Assembly (NCBI GenBank): GCA_901472455.1 | Contig: LR590464.1 | Coordinates: 4,836,001 to 4,900,000, forward strand | Reading direction: 5' to 3' | DNA length: 64,000 nucleotides | Source: Leclercia adecarboxylata | Lineage (GTDB): Bacteria > Pseudomonadota > Gammaproteobacteria > Enterobacterales > Enterobacteriaceae | In this document: positions 54,181-64,000 of the stretch, one piece after another | Layout of the letters: every line of letters begins with the position of its first letter | How positions within the stretch are numbered: position 1 is the stretch's first letter | Position numbers and translations under genes: made by a program | The notes under the pieces: model-generated | Told to the model about the DNA's origin: nothing | The model's input: only the letters and a program-made list of their open reading frames with translations | Databases searched by the model: none

Positions 54181-56352
54181 TTACAGCAGATCAAACCGGT
54201 CGAGGTTCATCACTTTTACCCATGCCGCGACGAAATCCTTCACGAACTTCTCGTGGGCATCGCTGCTGGCATAAACCTCAGCCAGCGCGCGCAGCACGGA
54301 GTTAGAACCAAACACCAGGTCTGCACGGCTCGCCAGATATTTCACTTCCCCGCTCACGCGGTCGCGGCCTTCAAACAGCTCGCTGGATTCGTCAGTGGCT
54401 TTCCACTGCGTGCCCATATCCAGCAGATTGACGAAGAAGTCCGTGCTGAGTACGCCCACGCGATCGGTAAAGACGCCGCTCTTACCGCCATCAAAGTTAG
54501 CCCCCAACACGCGCAGCCCGCCCAGCAGCACCGTCATCTCTGGCGCGGTCAGCGTTAGTTGCTGTGCTTTATCAATCAGCAGCGACTCTGTGGTCGAAAC
54601 GTCAATCGCCGCCCGGTAGTTACGGAAACCATCGGCAACCGGCTGCAGCAGGGTAAACATGCCGATATCGGTCTGATCCTGGCGCGCGTCAACACGACCC
54701 GGCGTAAAGGGTACGGTGATATTCACGCCAGCGGCTTTAGCCGCCTGCTCAACGCCCACGACACCGGCCAGCACGATGATGTCTGCCAGTGACGCTTTAT
54801 GCGCCGATTTATAGATGCCTTCCAGCACCGGCAGAACACGCGCGGCCACGGCGTTAACATCCCAGCTGCGCTGCGGTGCCAGCGCCAGACGTGCGCCGTT
54901 GGCGCCGCCACGCTTATCGCCACCGCGGAAGGTGGACGCCGAAGCCCATGCCACCGACACCAGCTCGCTCACCGATAACCCAGAGTTGGCAATAGCCTCT
55001 TTCAGGCTCTGAATATCCTCCGCGGTCGGGTGGAAGAATGGCTGCGGCAGTGGGTCCTGCCAAATCAGCTCTTCTTTAGGCACTTCCGGGCCGATATAAC
55101 GTGAAATTGGCCCCATATCACGGTGGGTCAGCTTGAACCACGCGCGGGCAAAAGCTTCGTTAAAGGCCTGCGGATCGTTGAGGAAACGACGGGAAATCTT
55201 GTCGAACTCAGGATCGAAACGCAGCGTCAGGTCAGTAACCAGCATGGTCGGTTTACGTTTTTTCGACGGGTCGAAGGGATCGGGCATGATCTCCGGCGCA
55301 TTCGACGCTTCGAACTGGATCGCCCCTGCCGGACTGCGGGTTTGTACCCAGTCGTATTTGTACAGGTTCTCAAAGAAGTAGTTGCTCCACTGGGTCGGCG
55401 TCTGGGACCAGATCACTTCCAGACCGGAGGTAATGGCGTCAGCACCAAAACCGCTGCCGTGCGTGCTGGCCCAGCCCAGGCCCTGCGCTTCAAGCAGGCC
55501 ACCTTCTGGATCAACCCCCACATGGGTCGTTTCCCCTGCCCCATGGGTTTTCCCCAGCGTATGCCCCCCGGCGATCAGCGCGACGGTCTCTTCATCGTTC
55601 ATCCCCATGTTGCCGAAGGTGGCACGGATCGCCGCCGCCGCAGACAGTGGTTCACCGCTGGCGTTTGGCCCTTCCGGGTTCACGTAGATCAGCCCCATCT
55701 CGGTGGCGCCAACGGCACTTTTCGCCAGGCTTTCTGGATGGCGATGCTCAAGCCAGGCTTTTTCATCACCCCAGTTAACGTCCAGATCCGGTTCCCACAC
55801 GTCTTCACGTCCGGCACCAAAGCCAAAGGTTCTGAAGCCGGAATTTTCCAGCGCGACGTTACCGGCAAGAATAAACAGGTCGGCCCAGGAGATTTTCTGC
55901 CCATATTTTTGCTTGATGGGCCACAGCAGACGACGCGCCTTATCGAGGCTGACGTTATCCGGCCAGGAGTTGAGCGGAGAGAAACGCTGTTGACCACGAC
56001 CCGCACCGCCACGCCCGTCTACGGAGCGATAGGTACCGGCACCGTGCCACGCCATACGGATGAACAGACCAGCGTAGCTGCCCCAGTCTGCAGGCCACCA
56101 CGGCTGGGAGTCCGTCAGCAGGGCTTTCAGATCGCCTTTCAGAGCAGAGTAATCAAGTTTGCTGAATTCTTTGCGGTAGTTGAAGTCTTTGCCTAGCGGG
56201 TTGGAACGTTCGGAGTGTTGATTGAGAAGATCGACACGAAGCTGTTTAGGCCACCAGTCGCGGCTGTTGGTACCGGCACCTGCGCTCTTGTCATAACCGC
56301 CCTGATGGAAAGGACACTTGCCTGAATTCTGGTTATCGTCGGACGTACTCAT
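54181..56352 (-). CDS. katG: Catalase-peroxidase KatG
   Basis: KatG is the bifunctional haem catalase-peroxidase that removes hydrogen peroxide, activated by OxyR. The distal Arg-Trp-His is in FIRMAWHGAGTYR (about residues 103-115) and the proximal His in ALIAGGHTLGKTHG (about 265). The duplicated non-catalytic C-terminal half follows. The 723-residue frame is intact (E. coli 726). It lies between gldA and metF, as in E. coli. Confidence 0.97.
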   Translation of the reverse strand: MSTSDDNQNSGKCPFHQGGYDKSAGAGTNSRDWWPKQLRVDLLNQHSERSNPLGKDFNYRKEFSKLDYSALKGDLKALLTDSQPWWPADWGSYAGLFIRMAWHGAGTYRSVDGRGGAGRGQQRFSPLNSWPDNVSLDKARRLLWPIKQKYGQKISWADLFILAGNVALENSGFRTFGFGAGREDVWEPDLDVNWGDEKAWLEHRHPESLAKSAVGATEMGLIYVNPEGPNASGEPLSAAAAIRATFGNMGMNDEETVALIAGGHTLGKTHGAGETTHVGVDPEGGLLEAQGLGWASTHGSGFGADAITSGLEVIWSQTPTQWSNYFFENLYKYDWVQTRSPAGAIQFEASNAPEIMPDPFDPSKKRKPTMLVTDLTLRFDPEFDKISRRFLNDPQAFNEAFARAWFKLTHRDMGPISRYIGPEVPKEELIWQDPLPQPFFHPTAEDIQSLKEAIANSGLSVSELVSVAWASASTFRGGDKRGGANGARLALAPQRSWDVNAVAARVLPVLEGIYKSAHKASLADIIVLAGVVGVEQAAKAAGVNITVPFTPGRVDARQDQTDIGMFTLLQPVADGFRNYRAAIDVSTTESLLIDKAQQLTLTAPEMTVLLGGLRVLGANFDGGKSGVFTDRVGVLSTDFFVNLLDMGTQWKATDESSELFEGRDRVSGEVKYLASRADLVFGSNSVLRALAEVYASSDAHEKFVKDFVAAWVKVMNLDRFDLL

Positions 56353-56495
56353 CGCTCTGCTCCCTCTATGGTTTTACCGTTAGGATATACACCACTGGCA
56401 ACAAGAGATAATTGAAACCATCCACAGATTTGATAGTTAATACCGTGAATATCAGCCCGAAATAAAAATCCCCCACAACCGTGAGGGACTTGCCT

Positions 56496-57384
56496 TTACA
56501 GACCCGGACGAACCCCCAGGGTATGGCAGATCGCGTAACTCATTTCGGCGCGGTTGAGGGTATAAAAATGGAAATCTTTCACCCCTTCGCGGCTTAAAAT
56601 CTTCACCATGTCCATGGCGATACTGGCACCCACCAGCTTGCGGGTTTCAGCGTCATCGTCCAGGCCTTCATACATTTTCGCCATCCAGTGCGGGATGCGA
56701 ACGTTGGTCATGTCGGCAAATTTCTTGGCCTGTTTGAAGTTCGAAACCGGCAGGATCCCGGAATAATTTCGACGTCGATACCGGCGGAGACGCAGCGGTC
56801 ACGGAAGCGCAGATAGCTTTCCACGTCAAAGAAAAACTGGGTGATAGCGCGGTTGGCCCCGGCATCCACCTTGCGTTTCAGGTTGAGCAGATCCGCCTGA
56901 GCACTTTTTGCTTCCGGGTGGACTTCCGGGTACGCCGCCACGGAGATGTCGAAATCGCCCACCTCTTTCAGCAGCGCCACCAGATCGGTCGCGTACATAT
57001 CCGGCTTACCGCTGCCCGGCGGCAGTCTCCACGCAGAGCCACGATGTGGCGGATACCGTTATTCCAGTAATCCTGGGCGATGGTACGCAGTTCGTCGCGG
57101 GTGGCATCGATACAGGTCAGATGCGGCGCGGCTTCCAGACCGGTACGATCCTTAATGCCTTTAATAATGCTATGCGTACGGTCGCGCTCGCCAGAGTTGG
57201 CGCCGTAGGTCACCGAGACAAATTTCGGCTTCAGACTGCTCAGGCGATCGATAGAGGCCCACAGGGTCTGCTCCATTTCACTGGTGCGCGGCGGGAAAAA
57301 TTCAAATGAGACGTTAATCTGGCCGTTTACTTCAGCCAGGCTCTGATTCAGGGCTTCCCGCTGGTTGGCGTGAAAAAAGCTCAT
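56496..57384 (-). CDS. metF: 5,10-methylenetetrahydrofolate reductase
   Basis: MetF makes 5-methyltetrahydrofolate, the methyl donor for methionine synthesis, with FAD and NADH. The TIM-barrel landmarks are present: VSFEFFPPRT with the catalytic Glu, HLTCIDATRDEL, HIVALRGD and ITQFFFD. Missing single bases near 56756 and 57026 break the frame. Corrected length is 296 residues, ending HTLGVRPGL. Tandem MetJ boxes lie upstream. Confidence 0.95.
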
Positions 57385-57426
57385 ACCTTACCTCATCAAT
57401 CGCGTGTCGTTGTTTGTTGTGTTCGA

Positions 57427-57454
57427 ACTTCTATACGTTTAGACGTCCAGATGT
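57427..57454 (-). promoter_or_regulatory. MetJ operator of metF
   Basis: Consecutive met-box-like octamers (consensus AGACGTCT) occur in ACTTCTATACGTTTAGACG, then TCCAGATGT. The central one reads TTAGACGTCCAG. MetJ with SAM should repress metF here. Confidence 0.75.
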
Positions 57455-57555
57455 AAAAATGACGGAAAAGCCGACTGCCGTCAACAGAAATAATCAACAA
57501 TAACGGTGAGGAATGCTCAGGGGAGTTGAGGGGAGTTCATGATGGGGTGAGAAGT

Positions 57556-57877
57556 CCCCTCACCCCGGCCCTCTCCCCAAAGGGGCGAGGGAGAAAAACA
57601 GCACCGCGCCGTCTTCTCTCTTCAGAGGAGCGAGGGAAGAAAAACAATACCGGGCCGTACCCTCTTCCCAGAGGAGCGAGGAAGGAAAACAGCGCCGGGC
57701 CGTACCCTCTTCCCAGAGGAGCGAGGAAGGAAAACAGCGCCGGGCCGTAACCTCTGCCAGGAAAGGCGAGGCAGGAAAAACAGCACCGGACCATCCCCTC
57801 TCCCCAGAGGAGCGAGGAAGAAAAAACAGCGCCGGACTGTCCCCTCTCCCCTGTGGGGAGAGGGTTAGGGTGAGGGG
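57556..57877. repeat. 45-nt tandem-repeat element with inverted ends between metF and metL
   Basis: Six repeat units of 44-47 nt lie head to tail (57569-57612, 57613-57659, 57660-57704, 57705-57749, 57750-57794, 57795-57840). The third and fourth are identical. Each has the pattern CCCTCTTCCCAGAGGAGCG, then AGGAAGGAAAACAGCGCCGG. The whole block is bounded by inverted palindromes, CCCCTCACCCCGGCCCTCTC on the left and GAGAGGGTTAGGGTGAGGGG on the right. It resembles a mobile palindromic intergenic repeat that has amplified internally. The 45-nt period leaves reading frames open on both strands by chance. Confidence 0.85.
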
Positions 57878-57889
57878 TAATCTTTGAAA

Positions 57890-60322
57890 CTACAGCAGCT
57901 GCGCCAGACGGTTAATATCCGACTGGATCGCACCGGCGGTCACGTCGCGGCCTGCACCCGGCCCACGGATCACCAGCGGGTTATCGCGATACCAGCGGCT
58001 TTCAATGGCGAAGACGTTATCGCACGGCAACAGCGCCGCCAGCGGATGTTCCGGGCGAACGGCTTCCACGCCAACGCGTGCTTTGCCATTGGCATCAAAA
58101 CGCGCCACGTAGCGCAGGACCAGACCCATTTCGCGGGCCGCCTCCAGGCGCTGTAACATTTGCTCGTTCAGCGCATCGCCATTCTCGAAGAAGTGATCGA
58201 CAGAACCCTCTTCACAGTCTGCCGGCACCAGCGACTCCACGCGGACCTGACCCGGCTCAATGTCGTAACCCGCTTCACGGGCCACGATCACCAGCTTACG
58301 CATCACGTCTTTACCGGAGAGGTCCACACGCGGATCGGGCTCGGTCAGCCCTGCTGCCACGCCTGATCCACCAGGTCGGTGAAAGGCACGGTGCCATCAA
58401 ACTGCAGGAACAGCCACGACAGGGTACCGGAGAAGATACCGCTGATCGCCAGAATGCTGTCGCCGCTTTCGATCAGATCGCGCACGGTATGGTTCACCGG
58501 CAGACCCGCCCCGACGGTGGCGTTATACAGCCAGTGACGACCTGTTTTTTCAAAGGCATCGTGGATCTGGCGATAGTTGCGGGTGTTGCTGGCTCCCGCC
58601 AGTTTGTTGGCGCTGATGACGTGGAAACCGTGGCTGGCGAAATCAAGATACTGATCGGCCAGTTGCTCGCTGGCGGTCACATCCAGCACCACCAGGTCGT
58701 CGTACGGGTGGGCGCGCATCCAAAGGAACAGTGACTCTTCATCCTGCTCGATGGCTTCGTCGTTAAAGAAGGCCAGCGCGCGACTCGCATCCAGCCCTTC
58801 ATAGTTGAGCAGGCTGCGGCGGCTATCCACCACGCCCGCCAGCACAAATTCGAATCCGGTACGCGCCGAAAGTGTGGTCTGTTCGCGGGCGAACAGCTCC
58901 AGCCAGCGGGAACCAATGTTGCCTTTCCCAAACAGCATCAGGCCGATACGTTTTTCCGCACGAAACAGTGACTGATGCAGCCCCTGGATCAGGCTTTCGG
59001 TTGGCCCGGTACGCATGACCGCCACCAGGCTGATCCCCTCTTCCGACTGCCAGGTAAACTCTACCGGCTGGCCCTTCAACTGCTGCCAGAAGCGGTGGCA
59101 GTGCAGCGGGTTACGGGTGACGCCCGCCCCTACCATCGCAATCAGCGCCAGACCCTGACGCAGACGAAGCTCGCCCGGCAGGCCCGCTTCATCAAGAATT
59201 TTCAGTGCGCTGTCTGCCACTTCTGCGGTATAGCAGAACTGCAGCAGGTGCCGGTCAGTGTGCACACCCACGGCGAGCGGGCGTACCTGGGCGCGCTTCA
59301 GGATCAGGTCGATCTCTTTATGCGTCTGTTTGAAATCATGTCCGGCAGGAACGAGGAATTCGATCAGGCAGATGTCGTCATGGCTGGTAACGATACGCGC
59401 CCCTGTGCCGGAGGCCAGGACGCGCTCGATACGGGTCGAGCCTTGATCCGGCGTATAGCTGCAGCGCAGTTGCAGGTCGATATCGCTGCCAGACACCGGC
59501 TGCAGGGTACGGGCGTGCAGTACCGGGGCCGCCAGACGGGCCAGCTCGCTGGCTTCGTCGAGACGCAGCAGCGGCAGCAGGCACGCATCTTTAACCTTAC
59601 GCGGGGTCAGCGCTGTAAACACCGGCTACGTCGCTCCAGATGGTGACGCGAGACACCCCCGCCAGGGCACCGATCTGTGTTGCGGAGTAGTCAGAGCCGT
59701 TACGTCCCAGCAGCACGGTTTCACCCGCGTTGCTGCGGCTGATAAAGCCGGTCACAACAATACGTTTGTTCGGATGCTGCACCAGCAGCTGCTGGAGCAG
59801 AGGATAAGAGAGGCCTTCATCAACCTGAGGCTGAGCGCCACGCTCGGCACGCAGGAAATCACGCGCGTCCAGCCATGCCGCTTCCAGACCTTGCTGTTGC
59901 AGGACGGCCGCCATCAGGCGGGCAGACCAGACTTCGCCGTGGCCTACAACTTCAGCATAAACGGCGTCAGTAACGCCGCTATCGAGTAAACCGGCCAGTC
60001 GCTCCAGATCCTGAATAAAGGTGCTAATCAGGCCATCTGCCACGTCGGCTGGCAATAAACCGGCGATCAGCTCACTCTGGTAACGGCGTAACGCTTGTTG
60101 AACCTGATGCGCAGAGAGACGATCGGTCTGGCTTAACTTCAGCCAGCTAATCAACTGGTTGGTGGTGCTGCCCGCCGCGGAGACAACCATCATGTCCCCC
60201 GGCATCGAATACTCTGCCATGATCCCCGCGACCCGCAGGTAACATTTCACATCAGCAAGACTACTACCACCAAACTTGTGCAGCTGGCGACCCTTCGCCC
60301 CTGCCTGCGCTATCACACTCAT
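57890..60322 (-). CDS. metL: Bifunctional aspartokinase II/homoserine dehydrogenase II
   Basis: MetL phosphorylates aspartate and reduces aspartate semialdehyde to homoserine for the methionine branch. The N-terminal kinase domain (LHKFGGSSLADVK, VVSAAGSTTNQL) is followed by a regulatory linker, then the NAD(P) dehydrogenase loop LFGKGNIGSRWL and catalytic ANKLAGA. An extra C near 59603 and a missing C near 58350 break the frame. Corrected length is 810 residues, as in E. coli. It starts 2 nt after the metB stop. Confidence 0.95.
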
Positions 60323-60324
60323 GA

Positions 60325-61485
60325 TTACCCCTTGGCTGCGACCCGGAAGCCATTTTCCAGATCGGCAATTAAATCTTCACAATCTTCAATACCGGTTGAG
60401 ATTCGCAGTAGCGTCTCAGAAATTCCGGCGGCGGCACGCGCTTCTGGCGCCATGCCTGCGTGCGTCATTGTTGCGGCGTGGGAGATTAAGCTTTCGACTC
60501 CCCCTAAAGATTCCGCCAGCGTAAACAGTGACAACCCGCTCAGGAAGCGACGCAGCGTCTGCTCATCGCCATCCAGTTCAAAACTTTAACATCGCGCCAA
60601 ACCCTTTTTGTTGACGCGCCGCAATCTCGTGTCCCTGGTTCTCCGGCAGCGACGGGTGATAAAGCTTTTTCACCAGCGGCTGGGTCTTCAGGAAATCGAC
60701 AATCGCCTGGGCATTACGCTGCGCCACGTCCATACGCGGCGACAGGGTACGTAGCCCACGCAGCAACAGGTAGCTGTCAAACGCACTGCCGGTAACGCCG
60801 ATGTTATTCGCCCACCATGCCAGTTCGGTGACAGCTCTGGATCTTTGGCAATAACGACCCCGGCGACAACATCGGAGTGGCCGTTCAGGTATTTGGTGCA
60901 TGAATGCAATACCAGATCCGCTCCCAGTGCCAGCGGGTTCTGCAAGGCCGGACTGAGGAACGTATTATCCACTACACTTATCGCTCCCGCATCCCTTGAA
61001 AGCTGACAAATTTTTGCAATGTCCACGACGCGCAGCAGTGGGTTGCTTGGACTTTCGACTAAAACCAGCTTCGGCTTTTCTGCCAGCGCCTGTTTCAGCG
61101 CCTGCTCATCACCCTGATCGACAAACAGTACGCGATAGCAACCGCGCTTCGCCAGGCTGTCGAACAGTCGGTAGCTGCCGCCATAACAGTCGTGCGGAGC
61201 CACCAGCAGATCGCCAGGTTTCAGGAACACGGTGGTCACCAGGTGGATAGCCGACATGCCGGTATTGGTCATCACCGCGCCTGCGCCACCTTCCAGTTCC
61301 GCCAGCGCACGCTGGGTCACATCACGCGTCGGGTTACCACGGCGCGAGTAGTCATGGGCGCGTGGTTCATTAAATCCGGTGAAGTTATAGGTACTGGAGA
61401 GATGAATCGGCGGGACAACGCAGCCGTACTGTTCGTCATCATTCAATCCGCTACGCACTGCGATGGTGGCCTGTTTACGCGTCAT
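60325..61485 (-). CDS. metB: Cystathionine gamma-synthase
   Basis: MetB joins O-succinylhomoserine and cysteine to cystathionine with PLP. The PLP lysine lies in LVLHSCTKYLNGHSDVV, and the N-terminus MTRKQATIAVRSGLNDDEQ matches E. coli. A missing base near 60831 and an extra base near 60586 break the frame. Corrected length is 386 residues. It is the first gene of metBL and is divergent from metJ. Confidence 0.95.
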
Positions 61486-61543
61486 GGTGAAGGCTTCCTG
61501 GCTTAATGGATGAAAAGTCAGGCACCAGAGTAAACATTGATTA

Positions 61544-61591
61544 TATGGACGTCAATACATCTGGACATCTAAACTTCTTTGCGTATAGATT
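61544..61591. promoter_or_regulatory. MetJ operators between metB and metJ
   Basis: About five or six consecutive met-box-like octamers are visible: TATGGACG, TCAATACA, TCTGGACA, TCTAAACT, TCTTTGCG and TATAGATT. In E. coli, MetJ with SAM binds such an array and controls metB and metJ together. Confidence 0.85.
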
Positions 61592-61763
61592 GAGCAATAC
61601 GCAAATAGCCGTTAAAATTACATGCTTTAGCGCATAACGCAGAGGCAATATCCGTGTCACGGTGGCGTCTCTACGGTAAACTACGCAAGATTATGGCGCG
61701 AAACCCTGCGAACCGCTGCGGTGTCGGCCTCATATTAATGACAAAGAGGATTAAAGGTATCTC

Positions 61764-62080
61764 ATGGCTGAATGGAGCGGCGAATATATCAGCCCATACG
61801 CTGAGCACGGTAAGAAGAGTGAACAAGTAAAAAAAATTACGGTTTCCATTCCTCTGAAGGTGTTGAAGATCCTCACCGATGAACGTACGCGTCGTCAGGT
61901 GAACAACCTGCGTCACGCAACTAACAGCGAACTGCTTTGCGAGGCGTTCCTGCATGCGTTTACCGGCCAACCGTTACCGAACGATGACGATCTGCGCAAA
62001 GAGCGCAGTGACGAAATCCCGGAAGAGGCGAAGGTGATCATGCGTGAACTGGGTATCGACCGGAAACGTGGGAATACTAA
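61764..62080 (+). CDS. metJ: Methionine repressor MetJ
   Basis: MetJ is a ribbon-helix-helix repressor with SAM as corepressor. The beta strand KKITVSIPLKVL and helix DERTRRQVNNLRHATNSELLC are identical or nearly so to E. coli. One missing C near 62061 breaks the frame four codons before the proper end. Corrected, the protein ends GIDPETWEY at 62080, 105 residues. Uncorrected, it would run to 109 with an unrelated tail. Confidence 0.95.
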
Positions 62081-62092
62081 CGCTGCGGTGTG

Positions 62093-62117
62093 ATCCCGCT
62101 GAGGTGCTCAGCGGGAT
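62093..62117. terminator. Hairpin between metJ and the porin gene
   Basis: A perfect eleven-pair stem (ATCCCGCTGAG/CTCAGCGGGAT) with a GTG loop lies 12 nt after the metJ stop, with T-rich sequence following. Confidence 0.8.
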
Positions 62118-62123
62118 GGTTTC

Positions 62124-62802
62124 TCAGAAGTTGTAGCCTAAGCCTACGCGAAGACGCGTCTGGCGGTCGTCGCTGGTGGCAGTGTTATAGCCGGAAGAGA
62201 CGTTTACCCACTTCCACAAACGGCACCCATGAATCAATCTTATACGCCACGCGGAAGTTATATTCGTAATCTTCTTTTTTGTTATTATACAATCTTCGTT
62301 GTCGGCGAATTTATAAATGCCGTTCAGTTCAAACATCCAGTTATCGATATTATATCCCAGCCACATTTCCGGCGGTATACCATACGATCATCTTTACCGT
62401 CTGCATTACGCCGGGTATATTCGGTACGATAACGGAACGCCGCCCACCAGTTATCATTAATATTATACTGCACGCGTAAATAGGGTTTATAAATGGACAT
62501 ATTGTCGCCCATTTCAACGGCAATACCCGGCTGCCAGACAAACCCCTGCCAGGTGAACTGGTAGCTGGCAGTATATTCGCTGCTGTTGCTCTCCATATTA
62601 TTGAGTGCATCGTTAGACTGCTTTTCATCAGAGCGCGAGACGGCCTCAACGGCTACGCCAAAGCCTGTCCCAAAGCGGTGCGACATGTACACGCGGTCAT
62701 AGTTACGCCATCGTCGTAATACTCGTGTCGATAATCAACGTATCCTGCCTGCGCTGCACACGATATTAACGGAAGCGCGAATAAGAGTTGCGTCAGTTTC
62801 AT
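62124..62802 (-). CDS. KdgM/NanC-family outer-membrane porin
   Basis: The product is a small monomeric porin of the oligogalacturonate/sialic-acid channel family. It has a signal peptide (MKLTQLLFALPLISCAAQA, cut before GYVDYRHEYYDDG) and alternating beta-strand sequence, and ends VGLGYNF with the terminal Phe used by the BAM complex. Four run-length changes break the frame: missing bases near 62706, 62371 and 62293 and an extra base near 62203. Corrected length is 226 residues. The substrate cannot be told from sequence alone. E. coli K-12 has no such gene between metJ and rpmE. Confidence 0.8.
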
Positions 62803-63084
62803 CCTTTTTCCCTCAACGTAAATCTACCCTGAAAGCCATCGTGACTAAAATGGCAAATAAAATTTATGTCGAGCGCAGTGTAATTTTACAACCAGGGATA
62901 AACCTTTTATTTATTGCCATGCCTGATAGCCAAATGGCAAAGATATCAAGAAGGCAAAGATGAAGCTCACTATCCGTATAAATAGGATGATATGACGTGG
63001 CGGGAATTATTTTCAGGAAACTTGAAATATATATTTAAAAGAAGAATATAAATATAAAATTTATTCAGGAGCTATATTGCAGGC
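62803..63084. other. AT-rich intergenic region upstream of the porin gene
   Basis: About 280 nt with strongly lower GC than its flanks, especially 63010-63070. It should hold the porin promoter. I looked for KdgR- and CRP-like operators and did not find a convincing one. No gene is apparent. Confidence 0.4.
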
Positions 63085-63112
63085 AAAAAAAAACCGCCCT
63101 GAGGCGGTTTCT
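63085..63112 (-). terminator. rpmE terminator
   Basis: Stem AAACCGCC/GGCGGTTT with a CTGA loop and, on the minus strand, a T9 run after it, just past the rpmE stop. Confidence 0.92.
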
Positions 63113-63121
63113 TCTGGATGC

Positions 63122-63335
63122 TTATTTTGCGCCCGGGATGTTGAAACGCTTGTTGAAGCGGTCAACACGGCCACCGGTTGCAACATCACGCTGCTTACCA
63201 GTGTAGAACGGGTGGCATTTGCCGCACACGTCCAGGTTCAGATCGTGGCCCACGGTAGAGCGGATCTGGATAGAGTTACCGCAAGAGCAGTTTGCAGTAA
63301 TCATTTCGTTATTTAGGATGGATATCTTTTTTCAT
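63122..63335 (-). CDS. rpmE: 50S ribosomal protein L31
   Basis: L31 is a small zinc-binding protein of the large ribosomal subunit that bridges to the small subunit. The zinc-type cysteines are visible (NCSCGN and DVCGKCHP), so this is the zinc-containing form. One extra A near 63311 breaks the frame nine codons in, at HPKYE. Corrected length is 70 residues, starting MKKDIHPK at 63335. It is divergent from priA, as in E. coli. Confidence 0.95.
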
Positions 63336-63536
63336 GGGGAGAACCTCAGTTAAGGCCGCGTCGCTCTTCCAGCCCTAACGCCAGACACACGCGATGTTGA
63401 ATGTAAGTTCTTTGATGCAAAGTGCACCAAAGGCGGCGAATCATACAGAATTTAACCAGGGTATGCAAACTGATCCGCACGCCGCCTTTCACTAATGTGT
63501 ATACTAACGCGCCACTTTTCAAGTCAGGAAGATTCG

Positions 63537-64000
63537 ATGCCCGTAGCTCACGTTGCCCTGCCCCGTTCCGCTTCCCCGTACCTTTGATTACCTGCTGCCA
63601 GACAGTATGCAGGCCAAAGCGGGCTGTCGCGTGACGGTGCCGTTTGGCAAACAACAGCGGGTAGGCATTGTGGTCTCCGTGAGCCAGCAAAGCGAGCTGC
63701 CCCTCAGTGAACTGAAAAGCGTGGTTGAGGTGCTGGACGATGAGCCCGTCTTCTCTACCAGCGTCTGGCGACTGCTGTTATGGGCCGCCGACTATTATCA
63801 CCATCCCATTGGCGACGTGCTGTTTCACGCCTTGCCCATTCTGCTGCGTCAGGGGAAAAGCGCCAGCCACGCGCCGATGTGGTACTGGTTTGCCACCGAG
63901 CAGGGGCACGCGGTGGATATTAATAGCCTGAAACGCTCCCCGAAACAGCAGCAGGCGCTGGCGGCGTTACGCCAGGGTCGGATCTGGCGTCATCAGGTCG
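63537..64000 (+). CDS. priA: Primosomal helicase PriA (5' part)
   Basis: PriA is the 3'-5' helicase that restarts stalled replication forks. Only the N-terminal DNA-binding domain lies in the window, starting MPVAHVALP; later segments VPFGKQQR, LLLWAADYYHHPIGDVL and RSPKQQQALAALRQG match E. coli. One extra C in the run at 63561-63564 breaks the frame nine codons in. Corrected, it is open to the window edge. Confidence 0.93.

Noticed and set aside
54181..56352. A 357-codon open frame on the plus strand inside katG (55123-56196), and a similar 307-codon one inside btuB (29567-30490)
   Set aside because: Both lie antisense to well-conserved genes, have no recognisable domains, and follow from the codon bias of the real gene.
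57526..57794. Repeat-containing proteins on both strands of the metF-metL gap
   Set aside because: The frames stay open only because the 45-nt repeat is a multiple of three. They have no ribosome site or homology and lie in a palindromic intergenic element.
57556..57877. CRISPR array
   Set aside because: Repeats are directly adjacent without unique spacers, the units vary, and there are no cas genes nearby.

Overview
The window is a stretch of enterobacterial chromosome close to the Escherichia coli/Salmonella/Enterobacter/Citrobacter group. Almost every protein reads as a close homologue of an E. coli K-12 protein. The 16S gene, an intact-length ilvG, a second ppiC, an Ile/Ala rRNA spacer and a KdgM-type porin beside metJ point to an Enterobacter- or Citrobacter-like genus rather than E. 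coli, but I cannot fix the species.

Layout, left to right: enterobacterial common antigen genes wzzE and wecA; rho with its leader; trxA; rhlB-gppA; rep; two tandem ppiC genes; the branched-chain amino acid block (ilvC/ilvY, then ilvL-ilvX-ilvG-ilvM-ilvE-ilvD-ilvA read leftward); yifB, maoP and hdfR; a complete minus-strand rRNA operon (16S-tRNA-Ile-tRNA-Ala-23S-5S-tRNA-Asp-tRNA-Trp); murI and btuB with a cobalamin riboswitch; trmA; yijD-fabR; sthA; oxyR and OxyS RNA; arginine genes argCBH and argE; ppc; yijO; the fructose-like PTS/glycyl-radical cluster frwCB-pflDC-frwD opposite ptsA-fsaB-gldA; katG; the methionine genes metF, metBL and metJ; a KdgM/NanC-type porin; rpmE; and the start of priA.

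Two structural points stand out. First, compared with E. coli, the rRNA operon joins the downstream flank of rrnC (aspT-trpT-hdfR) to the upstream flank of rrnB (murI-btuB), so either rRNA operons have recombined or the assembly is joined wrongly there. Second, about eighty one-base differences, nearly all in homopolymer runs, break otherwise full-length housekeeping genes, including essential ones such as rho, and also a tRNA. Correcting them restores the expected protein lengths. I therefore annotate these as full-length CDS carrying probable sequence errors, not as pseudogenes.

The genes work in several coherent circuits: attenuated ilv biosynthesis with IlvY control of ilvC; OxyR with OxyS and katG; ArgR-type boxes between argC and argE; MetJ boxes at metB/metJ and metF; and an anaerobic-looking sugar PTS cluster of unknown substrate. 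Accessory content is small: REP-type repeats, one 45-nt tandem-repeat element between metF and metL, the extra ppiC and the porin. I found no IS element, prophage, CRISPR array or convincing new defence system.
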